DNA of 64,000 nucleotides from Micromonospora sp. FIMYZ51 (GCF_038246755.1 NZ_CP134706.1:1922001-1986000); one strand, 5' to 3'; positions 46,550 through 54,798 are shown, numbered from the stretch's first letter. Translations and numbers: made by a program. The notes: generated by a model not told the origin, from the sequence alone.

Positions 46550-47526
46550 TGGGCCGCCGCATCGTCCGCGTACCACTCGACTTCAACGCCCCACTCGGCG
46601 AAGTGTGGACCGGCTACCTCACCCCAGACCGGTTCCAAGAGAACCCCTGCCCCGACTGCGAAAACGGCTACTCGCCGCAAGCACAACACCTCTACAGCCT
46701 GTGGTACGGCCACCTGCCGTTCGACCCGGCAAGCACCGGCAGCACCCCGTTCACCGCCGACACGCCCGCCGTGCGTGCCGTAGCCGAACGCAACGTCAGT
46801 CGCAGCCCCGACTACTACTTGGGTCGCCCTTCGATCAACTGGACCGACCCGGCGCAACACGAGGCCGACATTGCCGCCGCCCGCGCAGCCACTCTGGCCG
46901 GATACGACCAGGGCCGAATTGACGCAGCGACAGCGCGTGAAGCGCAACGCCTCGCCGACTTCTTCAACAGCGGATGGTCCCACCACCTCAACCAAGACGA
47001 CGTAGACGCCCTGATCGCCGAAGGCCGGCTCCACGACTTCACCCACACCTGGACCCGAGGTGACGGCTGGCAGCCCATCGACCCGCCGGTGGTACCGACC
47101 GCCGCCCAGGTCAACGAATGGTCACTGTCCGGGTTCGGCCACGACAGCATCAACGCCCACATCGCCATTCGGGCGCGATGCGCGCGTGAAGGCATGCCCG
47201 TCGAATGCGCAACCTGCGGCGGGCATGGCAGCCTCGAAGCGTACGCAGGGCAGCGTGCCGAAGCCGAAGCGTGGCAGCCGACCGAGCCGCCGGCCGGTGA
47301 CGGGTGGCAGTTGTGGGAGACGGTCAGCGAAGGCTCCCCCATCTCGCCCGTGTTCGACACCTCGGAAGGGCTGGTGGCGTGGATGTCGGATCCGGAGCGC
47401 GGACGGGACTGGGTGCCGGGTGAGGTGGCCGCCAAGTTCGTTGCGGACGGGTGGGCGCCGACGGGTGTCGTCACGTCCACGGATGTGATGTCGGGGGTCG
47501 AGTTCGTGGGCACTCGCGAGGACTGA
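46549..47526 (+). CDS. Hypothetical 325-residue element protein
   Basis: The longest product of this train. It has a CPDCENG zinc-type motif (about 34-40) and later ARCAREGMPVECATCGGHGS, which may complete a metal site, plus helices AARAATLAGYDQGRIDAATA and REAQRLADFFNSGWSHH. It looks like a multi-domain soluble protein. The gene ends before a strong hairpin. I cannot name the family. Confidence 0.6.
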   Translation: MGRRIVRVPLDFNAPLGEVWTGYLTPDRFQENPCPDCENGYSPQAQHLYSLWYGHLPFDPASTGSTPFTADTPAVRAVAERNVSRSPDYYLGRPSINWTDPAQHEADIAAARAATLAGYDQGRIDAATAREAQRLADFFNSGWSHHLNQDDVDALIAEGRLHDFTHTWTRGDGWQPIDPPVVPTAAQVNEWSLSGFGHDSINAHIAIRARCAREGMPVECATCGGHGSLEAYAGQRAEAEAWQPTEPPAGDGWQLWETVSEGSPISPVFDTSEGLVAWMSDPERGRDWVPGEVAAKFVADGWAPTGVVTSTDVMSGVEFVGTRED

Positions 47527-47539
47527 CCGACGGCAGCTG

Positions 47540-47573
47540 AGGGGCCGCCCACCATCACGGTCGGGCGGCCCTC
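47540..47573 (+). terminator. Terminator of the plus-strand train
   Basis: GGGCCGCCC pairs with GGGCGGCCC across an 11-base loop. It lies between convergent genes ending at 47526 and 47606. Confidence 0.75.
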
Positions 47574-47605
47574 GGCGTTTGCACAGGTCGAATGGCTATC
47601 CGAAG

Positions 47606-48037
47606 TCACTCATGCTGCGGCGAAAGGTCCAGTTCTCGGGTCGGTAGCCTCAGGCGGTGAAGATCCGTCGCGAGTGCGCGGCGGATCGCCAGAGACTCCA
47701 CGACGTGCGCGGCAGCGAGGATCGCCGGTTTGCGCTTGGGGTTGCGGTGTGCGCCGTCCCATTCGATGAAGGTGCGCACCAGGAGTTCTTCGCTAAGCAC
47801 ATCGAAGCAAACGAACTCAGACTCTTGCAGCTCATTGAGCGCAGCAACAACCGATTCCCTGGTGCTGTTCTGCGCCCTACTCGCCCACCTAGTGAGGCTG
47901 AGGGGAAGCACGCCGGCTGCGGAGATGTCCGGCTGCGATGCGAGCAGGAGGTACATCCGCTGCGCCTCAGTGGTGAGGCCCCGAAACCGGTCATCCCGCC
48001 AAATGGACGTAGGTATTACGGTTGCGTTCCGCGCCAC
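47606..48037 (-). CDS. DnaD-like/replisome-organiser N-terminal-type protein
   Basis: A 143-residue protein. VARNATVIPTSIWRDDRFRG then LTTEAQRMYLLLASQPDISA, GVLPLSLTRWASRAQNSTRE and VVAALNELQESEFVCFDVLS form the winged helix found at the N-terminus of phage replisome organiser and DnaD-like proteins. These bind DNA and help load helicases. No C-terminal DnaD domain is attached. GTG start touching the stop of the HNH gene. Confidence 0.65.
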   Translation of the reverse strand: MARNATVIPTSIWRDDRFRGLTTEAQRMYLLLASQPDISAAGVLPLSLTRWASRAQNSTRESVVAALNELQESEFVCFDVLSEELLVRTFIEWDGAHRNPKRKPAILAAAHVVESLAIRRALATDLHRLRLPTRELDLSPQHE

Positions 48038-48348
48038 TAGACCCGGTCCCCCTTGCTGCAATTGCAGTAGTTGCAGAGCGTTTGGAGGTTCCCGATCTGG
48101 AACTTCCCGCCGCGTGCGTATGGGTGAATGTGGTCAAGTTCGAGCAGTCGGCAGCCGTACTTGCCCTGATCTGCGTCGTACGTGACGACACTCAAGGCGT
48201 ACCTGCCGTCATAGTCGCTAGGAACGGGCGGTTGCCAGCCGCAGTGTTGACACTTGAAGTCGTCCCGGAGATGGACGGCGAGTCGCGTGCGCCGGAACGT
48301 GTCTGGGTGAACCTTTCGAGAAATGATGATCACCGCCCCGCAGGCCAT
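48037..48348 (-). CDS. HNH endonuclease
   Basis: A protein of about 103 residues with a clear HNH domain: FKCQHCGWQPPVP, then LELDHIHPYARGG and LQTLCNYCNCSKGDRV. Two CxxC zinc pairs and the catalytic DHI-H-P motif are present. The start is unclear: ATG 48348 (MACGAVII) is used here, TTG 48384 is in frame upstream. Such small HNH proteins nick or cut DNA and are common next to phage and element replication genes. Confidence 0.78.
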   Translation of the reverse strand: MACGAVIIISRKVHPDTFRRTRLAVHLRDDFKCQHCGWQPPVPSDYDGRYALSVVTYDADQGKYGCRLLELDHIHPYARGGKFQIGNLQTLCNYCNCSKGDRV

Positions 48349-48461
48349 GCGGGAGAGGGGTCGCGTCGGCGGGAACCCTCGCAAGGGCTGCCAGGATCGA
48401 TTGGGCTAGCATCCACGACAGGGATGTCCTTCCGTTGTTAGGTGTGGAGCGGACGTCCTAG

Positions 48462-48491
48462 GCGGGCCGGGTGTGCAACCACCCGGCCCGC
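48462..48491. terminator. Perfect 12-bp hairpin
   Basis: GCGGGCCGGGTG (48462-48473) pairs with 48480-48491 around TGCAAC, and the outer GCGGAC/GTCCGTT bases extend it. It lies in a 311-base gap between minus-strand genes. Nothing else is visible in that gap. Confidence 0.75.
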
Positions 48492-48659
48492 TGTCCGTTC
48501 ATTGTCAGAATTCTACTACCTGACCCAATCGTGCTTATGGTCGGACGCCTCAGGCTTCTCCCTTCTGGGCGCCAGATTCCGCCACGGTTTCAGCGACTTT
48601 CTCTGGACGTGCGATCGGTTCCCCGCAACCAGCGAATGGCTATCCGCCTACCGCTCTGC

Positions 48660-48923
48660 TCACCGGTACGGCCAGCCGGGCGGCGGCGGGTCGTGAGGAT
48701 CCCGCCCTGAGTACATGTGCTGCTCCCCCTTGCTGAAGCAGTCCAAGCACACGTTCAGACCGGAAGCAGCCCGGTAACCGCTCTGGGTGCGGACGACCTT
48801 CTCCCCGAGCGACGACATGGCGGCGCACTCCCGGGTTTTGTGGGTGACACCGCTGTAGGGGTAGGTCTGGGTGCCGGATGGTCGTGGGGCGTCGTCGGGT
48901 CCGCATACGGGGCACAAGGTCAT
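48660..48923 (-). CDS. Small zinc-binding-type protein
   Basis: An 87-residue protein with MTLCPVCGPDDAPRPSGTQT, THKTRECAAM and SGLNVCLDCFSKGEQH. Two CxxC pairs plus extra His/Cys indicate zinc. It is the kind of small ribbon found on actinobacterial elements; role unknown. Confidence 0.55.
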   Translation of the reverse strand: MTLCPVCGPDDAPRPSGTQTYPYSGVTHKTRECAAMSSLGEKVVRTQSGYRAASGLNVCLDCFSKGEQHMYSGRDPHDPPPPGWPYR

Positions 48924-49002
48924 GGCGACGATCCTAAGATCCGGTCGAGGTGTGGTTGCTGGCCCGCGCAGACGGTCGGTGCCGGCCCTAGCCAGCGCGA
49001 CC

Positions 49003-49806
49003 CTACGCCGACCCCGGCCACCTGCCGTCCGTCGGCCGTGGACCCGAATAGTTGGGCTGCGCCGCCAACGCCGTCTCCACCAACTCTTGGATGCGGTCAG
49101 GCAAGGTGCCGTTCTTGTCGGCGGTGATGTACCACCCGATGCTGTTGATGTCGTGTTCGTCGCGGAGCCTGCTGATGAGCGCGTCTGCGTCTGTGCCTCG
49201 CCATCCGTACTTGGCGAGGATCCGGTGTTCTGACGACGGGAACTTTTGATCGGAAAATCCGGCTTCTCTCTCACGGGGTTGAGGAACCTTTACCGAAGCG
49301 GCAGCAGCAGTCGGCGTGTGGCCGGAGAGAGAAGGGGTTTGGTTTGATTCCCCTTGGTGTAGTTCACCTTCATCTAGTTCATACCCCTGTTTGGGGGTAG
49401 CGTGGCCCCCCTCCTGGGGGTAACGTTGCCCCCTTTTCGGGGTATCGGGCTGACCTGCGGAAACGCCATCCTCGGCCGATTGAGGGCCGCCCTCGGCGAT
49501 CAGCGTCAACGTATACCGGTTGCTGGCCTTCATCCCGGCGATCCGCCGCTCCGACACCTCGACCAGGCCGAGCTTCTTCAACTCGTCCATGTAGCCGTCG
49601 ACCGACTCTGGCTTCTTCAAGCCGAGAGCCTGGGCGAGGCTGGTTCGGGAGGGCCACACGTCGTCGTCGCGGCGCTTGCGGTTGTGGCGGCGCAGCAGGG
49701 TCACGTACAGCCACGCGGCGTTCTTGGAGAGCTTGCCGTCCGCGACGAGGTCGAACAGTTCGTCGGGGACCATCGTGAAGGTTCGCGGCTTGGTAGTGGC
49801 GCTCAT
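49003..49806 (-). CDS. Winged-helix replication-initiator-like protein
   Basis: A 267-residue protein. The N-terminal winged helix (FTMVPDELFDLVADGKLSKN, AAWLYVTLLRRHNRKRRDDD, VWPSRTSLAQALGLKKPESV, DGYMDELKKLGLVEVSERRI) is of the RepA-N/helix-turn-helix_36 type used by plasmid and phage replication proteins. The middle is disordered, and the end has DADALISRLRDEHDINSIGW with a helical tail. It probably initiates or regulates element replication. A palindrome overlaps its promoter. Confidence 0.7.
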   Translation of the reverse strand: MSATTKPRTFTMVPDELFDLVADGKLSKNAAWLYVTLLRRHNRKRRDDDVWPSRTSLAQALGLKKPESVDGYMDELKKLGLVEVSERRIAGMKASNRYTLTLIAEGGPQSAEDGVSAGQPDTPKRGQRYPQEGGHATPKQGYELDEGELHQGESNQTPSLSGHTPTAAAASVKVPQPREREAGFSDQKFPSSEHRILAKYGWRGTDADALISRLRDEHDINSIGWYITADKNGTLPDRIQELVETALAAQPNYSGPRPTDGRWPGSA

Positions 49807-49841
49807 CGCACACCACCGGCCGGTCGCACAGACGTGCGGGA

Positions 49842-49859
49842 AGGGTATGCTCTTACCCT
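49842..49859. promoter_or_regulatory. Operator-like palindrome upstream of the Rep-like gene
   Basis: AGGGTA-TGCTCT-TACCCT is a perfect 6+6+6 inverted repeat 36 bases upstream of the Rep-like start, over the expected promoter. Likely an autoregulatory or copy-control site. Confidence 0.55.
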
Positions 49860-50110
49860 AGACATGGGACGCCTCCTCAGCAGGCGTTCAGGCCCCGGCG
49901 CGAAGGTGCTACCAACACCTGCCGGGGCCGCTCTGTATTTGTGCCCCCATCCTACCTGCTGTCTGGATCATGCTGACCTCGGCCGATGCCCCAGCCGGTC
50001 GCCTATCATGGGCGTTGGGAGACGGTGCTGCAACACCGATCCCGACGTGTGTCCTATGCAGCTAGCTGGCGGTCTGACAGGGCCCAAATGAGCTGACGAA
50101 ACGCCGACAC

Positions 50111-50151
50111 GAGTGAGCCCCGGCCGGTCATCCGGTCCGGGGCTTACTCGT
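50111..50151. terminator. Terminator hairpin
   Basis: GAGTGAGCCCCGG pairs with CCGGGGCTTACTC with a 15-base loop. It lies just after the end of the minus-strand gene at 50168. Confidence 0.75.
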
Positions 50152-50167
50152 CTGCGTCGAGCGGCGT

Positions 50168-50395
50168 CTACTCGGCAACGGTGGGTGGCTGCTGCTTCTT
50201 GCCCTTGCGCCAGCCATGGCCGGGGCGTTCCTTCAACCAGGCGTCAACGCTCGACTCGGCCCATAGTGGTGTGCGGCCTACGTACTGGTCGGGTTCGGGG
50301 ATGTCGCCTCGGCTGCGGTAGCGGTGTACGGAGGTGCGTTTGATGCCGAGGCGGTCGGCGAGCTGGTCGGTGGTGAGGAGGCCTTCCATACCCAT
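50168..50395 (-). CDS. Xis/MerR-like HTH protein
   Basis: A 75-residue protein: LLTTDQLADRLGIKRTSVHR, YRSRGDIPEPDQYVGRTPLW, SSVDAWLKERPGHGWRKG. This is a standard helix-turn-helix_17 excisionase-type domain. Start ATG 50395 or 50389. It is divergent from the operon at 50483 and only six bases from the left arm of promoter P3, so it is a good candidate for the protein that binds the repeat arms. Confidence 0.78.
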   Translation of the reverse strand: MGMEGLLTTDQLADRLGIKRTSVHRYRSRGDIPEPDQYVGRTPLWAESSVDAWLKERPGHGWRKGKKQQPPTVAE

Positions 50396-50401
50396 CAAGG
50401 T

Positions 50402-50470
50402 ACGTTGTCCTGTTGGGCTTGACAAGCCGGATGGGCCGCCCTAGCGTTGTCCATGTCAGCAAGACAACGT
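50402..50470 (+). promoter_or_regulatory. Promoter P3 flanked by inverted repeat arms
   Basis: TTGACA (50419-50424) and TAGCGT (50442-50447), 17-base spacer. ACGTTGTC (50402-50409) and GACAACGT (50463-50470) are perfect reverse complements, with a further CGTTGTCC at 50445-50452 followed by ATGT. The layout matches P1 and P2 although the arm sequence differs. Confidence 0.72.
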
Positions 50471-50482
50471 GAGGGAGTCGAC

Positions 50483-50752
50483 ATGACAACCGCCAAGAAG
50501 CCCTCCATCCACACGCGGATTTCCATCAGCCTCACCGTCATCCACACGGCAAGCCGCAACAGCACCTTCGACCGCAGCAAGATGGACACCGCCTGCCTGC
50601 TGTGGATGCTCGCCCCCGCCGGGCAGCCCGCCACCACCACCATCCAGACGGCTCGCACCAACGCCACCGCCCACGGGTTCGCCAACTCGGTGGAGGCGCT
50701 GCGGTACATGCTCGCCGCCCACCGCCTCCACCGCGCCAACATCACCATCTGA
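50483..50752 (+). CDS. Hypothetical protein
   Basis: An 89-residue protein: ISISLTVIHTASRNSTFDRS, KMDTACLLWMLAPAGQPATT, HGFANSVEALRYMLAAHRLH. First gene after promoter P3, with the GAGGGAGTCGACATG leader shared with 41654. Function unknown. Confidence 0.55.
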   Translation: MTTAKKPSIHTRISISLTVIHTASRNSTFDRSKMDTACLLWMLAPAGQPATTTIQTARTNATAHGFANSVEALRYMLAAHRLHRANITI

Positions 50753-50778
50753 CGCACAAGCCGAACGAGGGGAACGCC

Positions 50779-51057
50779 ATGAACACCACCACGCAGCGCC
50801 CGATCAGCGAGACGATCCGCATGTTCCAGCCCGGCGTCGTCGTGCGGCACCGCAACCCGGAACTGGCCGACTGGCGCGGCACGGTCACCCCGAAGCCGCC
50901 GAAGTCCCGCAGGCGGTGGGGTCAGATCGGCCAGCACATCCTCGTCAACGACACCCACGACGCCGACGTGTGGGTCCACTGGTTCGCTGGCGACAAGGCC
51001 GTGAAGTCACCGGCCGCCGGCTGGTACCACGCGGATGCACTCGACGTCGTGTCCTGA
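50779..51057 (+). CDS. Small beta-rich protein
   Basis: A 92-residue protein: ISETIRMFQPGVVVRHRNPE, LADWRGTVTPKPPKSRRRWG, QHILVNDTHDADVWVHWFAG. An SH3-like fold with a basic loop is plausible. Good GAGGGGAA ribosome binding site. Confidence 0.55.
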   Translation: MNTTTQRPISETIRMFQPGVVVRHRNPELADWRGTVTPKPPKSRRRWGQIGQHILVNDTHDADVWVHWFAGDKAVKSPAAGWYHADALDVVS

Positions 51058-51070
51058 ATCCACGTCAGAC

Positions 51071-51165
51071 GAAAGCCCCGGACCGGATCACCGGCCGGGG
51101 CTTCGTCGTCACGTAGGCATGGGAAAGCCCCGACCAGCACCGAAGTCGGCATCCGGTCGGGGCCC
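51071..51165. terminator. Two terminator hairpins between convergent genes
   Basis: AAAGCCCCGG (from 51072) pairs with CCGGGGCTT (to 51103). AAGCCCCGACC (from 51124) pairs with CGGTCGGGGC (to 51164). They separate the gene ending at 51057 from the regulator gene ending at 51195 on the minus strand. Confidence 0.7.
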
Positions 51166-51194
51166 AGCCCTACTAGACGAGCTGCCCACCCAGC

Positions 51195-52304
51195 CTACGC
51201 GGCAGCGACGGCGGTGAGTGCGTCCACCACCCTGCCCGGCGCGCCCACCCTGCGTGCCACCTGAACCACGCCGGCAACCTCGCCCCGCACACGCCCGGAT
51301 CCGGCAGCGTCGAGCAGCGGACCCAACTCGCCCGCCACCAACTCCACCGACGACCAATCCCGCACACCCAGCAGATGCCCGGCATGCCGCGACAGATACA
51401 CGGCCCGATCCCTGCGCTGTGCCGCCGGCAGCATGTCGACCGCCACACCCGACCACTCCACCGCCCGACCGAACTCACCCAACGCCGCGTGGCCTTGCCC
51501 TTGGTGTAGCGCCAACTCCTGCGGCGACACCCACCACGACCACGCCGGCTCACCCGACCGGCCGCCCCCGTCCAGCAGGGCACGCGCCCGCGACAGCTCG
51601 CCCAAACCTTCCGCCGACCCGAGCGACGCCAACGCCCGCCCCCTGCGCAGCCGGTGCATCGCCTCCACCCGGCCACCAGGCGGCGCCAAAGCAAGGCCCC
51701 GATCGGCCAAGGCGAGGGCTTCCGCGTACCGGCCCGCCTCTTGTGCCAGCAAAGCCAGCAGGTTGAGCTGCAAACCCTCCATCGCCGCATCACCCGCCAA
51801 CTGCGACACCAGCAGGGCGTCCGTCATCAGACGGCGGCCCACCTCCGGGCGGCCAGCGTCATAGGCCAACCATCCGGCGACCTCGCCCAGCTCGCCCACC
51901 GCCGCGTGAAGGTCGGCGCGGTGCGCGTCGGGGAAGCGGCCAGCGGCGAGGGCTTCATGGGCCCGCCGGAACTCACGGCCTGCTCGACGCCACAGGCCGT
52001 CCGCCCCGTGCGTAATGTCGTCCGCCACCAGGGCGCGAATCTGGCCGTGCAGCCCCTCCACGTCGGCTGACGTCAGCATCGGGGGAGACGGCTCACGGCG
52101 CGGCGCATTCACCAACGCGGCCAGGGAGCCGCCCGCGTCCAGCACCCGATCCAGCACTTCCGCCACCTCGCGCGACGGATTCCGGGTGCCGCGCTCCAAC
52201 TTCGCCACGTAGCCGGGGTTCAGGAACGCCCGCCCGGCAAGGTCCCGTTGCGTCCAGCCCAACTGCTCACGTCGATCCCTCATGGCTCTACCGAACGCGC
52301 TCAC
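51195..52304 (-). CDS. XRE-HTH/TPR regulator 1
   Basis: A 369-residue regulator. The N-terminal XRE helix-turn-helix (MRDRREQLGWTQRDLAGRAF, LNPGYVAKLERGTRNPSREV) is followed by a TPR-like solenoid of about 280 residues (AGREFRRAHEALAAGRFPDA, LLALLAQEAGRYAEALALAD, ALHQGQGHAALGEFGRAVEW). Proteins of this build are frequent in actinobacteria; on elements they may sense peptides or the host state and control transfer. GTG 52304 gives VSAFGRAMRDRR. A second one is encoded at 62079-63287. Confidence 0.8.
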   Translation of the reverse strand: MSAFGRAMRDRREQLGWTQRDLAGRAFLNPGYVAKLERGTRNPSREVAEVLDRVLDAGGSLAALVNAPRREPSPPMLTSADVEGLHGQIRALVADDITHGADGLWRRAGREFRRAHEALAAGRFPDAHRADLHAAVGELGEVAGWLAYDAGRPEVGRRLMTDALLVSQLAGDAAMEGLQLNLLALLAQEAGRYAEALALADRGLALAPPGGRVEAMHRLRRGRALASLGSAEGLGELSRARALLDGGGRSGEPAWSWWVSPQELALHQGQGHAALGEFGRAVEWSGVAVDMLPAAQRRDRAVYLSRHAGHLLGVRDWSSVELVAGELGPLLDAAGSGRVRGEVAGVVQVARRVGAPGRVVDALTAVAAA

Positions 52305-52439
52305 AGGGCCTCCCGGTGGCCGGATCCTGCTGCCTATCGCACCGTCCAGCATGCAGGCAGCAGCAGATCGTGTCACCGCAGGGTGGCGGCGGGTGATGCT
52401 CGCAGACGTGAGAAGAACACCCGAAAGCAGGCGGAGCGG

Positions 52440-52790
52440 TCACACCTCGGGGGAAGCCTCAGAGTCGCCGTGGAACTCGCGGCGACGCTCCTCCAGCAGG
52501 CGCAGCACATCCTTCGGATTGCACTCCCGCTGCGGCTTCTGTGGGGCACCCGGAATCTTGCGATGGCCGATCACCCCCTGCCTGACCAGGGTGTGCACTT
52601 TCGTGCGGCCCATGCCGAGCAGGAGCGCGACTGGCCCTGTTTTCAGCCATTCGCCGGCCCGCACGCGGGCTTCAAGCTCGGCGATCTTGTCGCGGTTGTC
52701 GTCGTCCCCCATCGCCCCTGCTCTCCGCCGCTGGAATTTGCGGTGAGCGTACCCACCGTTCCCGGTGTTCGCGATCACCGCCGTGTTCAT
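52440..52790 (-). CDS. HTH protein divergent from the transfer operon
   Basis: At most 116 residues. The C-terminal part is a helix-turn-helix: EWLKTGPVALLLGMGRTKVH, TLVRQGVIGHRKIPGAPQKP, NPKDVLRLLEERRREFH, of the MerR/Xis-like type. The start could be ATG 52790 or ATG 52712 (MGDDDNRDK). It is divergent from the spd-like gene at 52857, so it probably represses the transfer operon from the 66-base gap between them. Confidence 0.7.
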   Translation of the reverse strand: MNTAVIANTGNGGYAHRKFQRRRAGAMGDDDNRDKIAELEARVRAGEWLKTGPVALLLGMGRTKVHTLVRQGVIGHRKIPGAPQKPQRECNPKDVLRLLEERRREFHGDSEASPEV

Positions 52791-52856
52791 AGATGCCTCT
52801 CCGTCTGATGTCGTGCTAGTGTTCGTACTGTTCTAGGTTGTCAAACTGTTCGCACT

Positions 52857-54692
52857 ATGGCACAGTCCAGCCGAGAACGCGAACCCCAACCACAGCCAAG
52901 GAGGTGGCGGCCCGTGAGCATTCAGCCGCTGATGTACCCCGAGCCGGGAGAGCCGGTGTCGTCCGTGCCCTACACCCCGGCGGCGGACACACGCGGCTGG
53001 CTCGACCACATCACCGCCTGGGCCGACCTCGTACCCGCATGGATGTGGGTCGTCGCCATCACCGCCCTCATGACCCTCACCGTCATCACCCTGCCGTTCG
53101 CCCGAGCCCAGGCATACAAAGCCGGCAAGCGCGCCGCAGGGCACACCACCACCCGCGACACCAAAGGCACCGCCCTGTTCATCGCCGCCATGGTGCCCGC
53201 CGTGTTCTTCTGGGTCGCCGTCCTCGCCGGCTCCTTCCGGGGACTCGCCGCCTTCGGACGCGACACCCTCAAATGGGCCGACGGCTGGGAATACCTTGTT
53301 CCGCTCACCCTCGACGGCATCGCCATCAGCTTCGGGTTTCTCGCCTTCCGGGCCGTCCGCGCCCACCGCTCACCCGACCGGGCCGTGCACGTCGCCACCG
53401 GCGCCGCCGTCGCGTCCGCCCTCATCAACTACGCCCACGAAGTCGGCGTAGGCGGATCCTGGGTTGGCGGCGGCTACCTCGCTCTGCTGTCGATTCTCGG
53501 GCTGCTGATCTTCCACGAGTTCCTGGACCAGTTCACCGAAGGCGCCGCCTACGTGCAGCGCGTCAACCCGTCGTTTGGGCTGCGGTGGCTGACGTGGCCC
53601 ACCAACACCGTGTGCGCGTGGATCGCGTGGCGGAACTACCCGCCGCTGCCGCTGCCCGCACAGCCGACCGACGCCCAGCGGGCGTGGTGGGGATCCATCA
53701 ACCACGCTGTCGCCCACCTCGGCAAGGTGCGGAGGGCGAAGCGCATCGCCCGGCACTCCGCCGACCTCAACCGGGGCCGGGACACCGTTCACCGCTGGCT
53801 GGCGTGGATTCCTCCGCTCCGCGAGCTGGTCGCCACCCTCACCGCCGAGCGGGCGGAGATGGCGGAGATGTCGGCGCGACTCGACAAGGTGGCCGCCGAC
53901 CACGCGGCAGAGAAGGCACGTGCCGAAGCAGCAGAGCGCGCGGCGGAGGACGCCAACCGTCGCGCCCATGCCGCCGACACCGCCCGGGTGCGTGCCGAGC
54001 AGCTGGTTGCCGCAGCCGACCGGAAGATGGCCGCCGCACAGGCGGAGCTGACCGCCGCGCTTGCCCGGCTCGACCAGATGGAACAGCGGTGGATCGACGC
54101 CAAGCAGGAAGCCGCAGTGTCCGCCCGCGCCCTGTCCTCCGCACAAGCGGAGGTGTCCTCCGCCCACGCCGCCGTCGATCGGGCGGAGGAAGAAGCCAAC
54201 ACCCTCCGCGCCGCCCTCCGCGACACGACGGAGAAGCACTCCGCCGAACTGGCGGAGGTCGCCAACCGCATGCGGGCGGAGATGGCGGAGCACGAAGCCC
54301 GAATCCGGGCGGAGGTCGGCACCGTCAACCTCTCCGCCTACCGCAGCGGAGGGCGGAGAAAGCCCACCGGCGGGCAGCGGAGCAAAACCACCGAGACGCC
54401 CTCCGCCCCCTCCAACGCGGCGCGGATGACCGACGAAGAAGCAGTTGAAGCCCTGTTCTCCGCCGACATGAACCCGGAGCGGAGGTGGACGCACGACACC
54501 GTCCGGGACATGACCGGAGCGGGCTACGGGCGGATCCCTCGCCTTCTCTCCGCCCTCGCGGAGTACCACCGCACTCCGGAAGCGGAGCAGCGGCGGAGGG
54601 CTGCGGAGGGCCACCGCACGGAGGGTGCGGAGAACCCGAACGGAGAGGACGCGGAGCTTGCTCGAACCGCCGCGACTGTGGCTGCCGGATGA
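52857..54692 (+). CDS. DUF2637 Spd-like spread protein
   Basis: A 611-residue membrane protein. The DUF2637 domain has about four to five transmembrane helices (60-80, 106-125, 146-165, 178-193, 203-220) and the motif HEFLDQFTEGAAYVQR. A long coiled coil rich in Ala and Glu follows (about 325-490), then a winged-helix-like C-terminus (DEEAVEALFSADMNPERRWT, VRDMTGAGYGRIPRLLSALA). DUF2637 proteins are typical of AICEs and act in spread within the mycelium (SpdB-like) or support TraB. The coding sequence of the second half is packed with GCGGAG words. Confidence 0.8.
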   Translation: MAQSSREREPQPQPRRWRPVSIQPLMYPEPGEPVSSVPYTPAADTRGWLDHITAWADLVPAWMWVVAITALMTLTVITLPFARAQAYKAGKRAAGHTTTRDTKGTALFIAAMVPAVFFWVAVLAGSFRGLAAFGRDTLKWADGWEYLVPLTLDGIAISFGFLAFRAVRAHRSPDRAVHVATGAAVASALINYAHEVGVGGSWVGGGYLALLSILGLLIFHEFLDQFTEGAAYVQRVNPSFGLRWLTWPTNTVCAWIAWRNYPPLPLPAQPTDAQRAWWGSINHAVAHLGKVRRAKRIARHSADLNRGRDTVHRWLAWIPPLRELVATLTAERAEMAEMSARLDKVAADHAAEKARAEAAERAAEDANRRAHAADTARVRAEQLVAAADRKMAAAQAELTAALARLDQMEQRWIDAKQEAAVSARALSSAQAEVSSAHAAVDRAEEEANTLRAALRDTTEKHSAELAEVANRMRAEMAEHEARIRAEVGTVNLSAYRSGGRRKPTGGQRSKTTETPSAPSNAARMTDEEAVEALFSADMNPERRWTHDTVRDMTGAGYGRIPRLLSALAEYHRTPEAEQRRRAAEGHRTEGAENPNGEDAELARTAATVAAG

Positions 54693-54740
54693 CGAGCGGA
54701 GAGACGCGGAGAGAGTGCTTGAACTTCTCCGCTTCGCCTG
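53860..54740 (+). repeat. clt: Dense CGGAG repeat field, candidate transfer site
   Basis: I count about 27 CGGAG and about 10 CTCCG words in 880 bases, against roughly two of each expected per kb at this composition. The words lie in different reading frames and continue past the spd stop codon (GCGGAGAGACGCGGAGAGAG at about 54700), so they are not only an Ala-Glu codon effect. The CGGAG orientation dominates toward traSA. TraB-type translocases recognise clustered short sequences at clt, so this is a good candidate. Confidence 0.55.
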
Positions 54741-54798
54741 GAACGACCCACCGAAGCTGATCTACCCGACCACCGAGGAGAACCCCGATGACGAATGA
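54658..54798 (+). CDS. Possible small coupled protein between spd and next gene
   Basis: A 46-residue frame from TTG 54658: it reads LWLPDDERRDAERVLELLRF then AWNDPPKLIYPTTEENPDDE. It looks like an amphipathic helix with an acidic end, and its stop overlaps the next gene. The start codon is weak, and a GTG at 54712 is an alternative. Confidence 0.35.
   Translation: MLEPPRLWLPDDERRDAERVLELLRFAWNDPPKLIYPTTEENPDDE

Larger units (their letters stand above)
49807..50167. other. Intergenic control region of the Rep-like gene
   Basis: This 361-base gap holds the palindrome at 49842-49859, a long GC hairpin (GGCCCCGGC at about 49892 with GCCGGGGCC at about 49923), GGTGCTGCAACACC near 50022 and a terminator at 50111-50151. 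No protein gene is seen. The hairpin could belong to a small RNA or the leader of the Rep-like gene. Confidence 0.5.
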
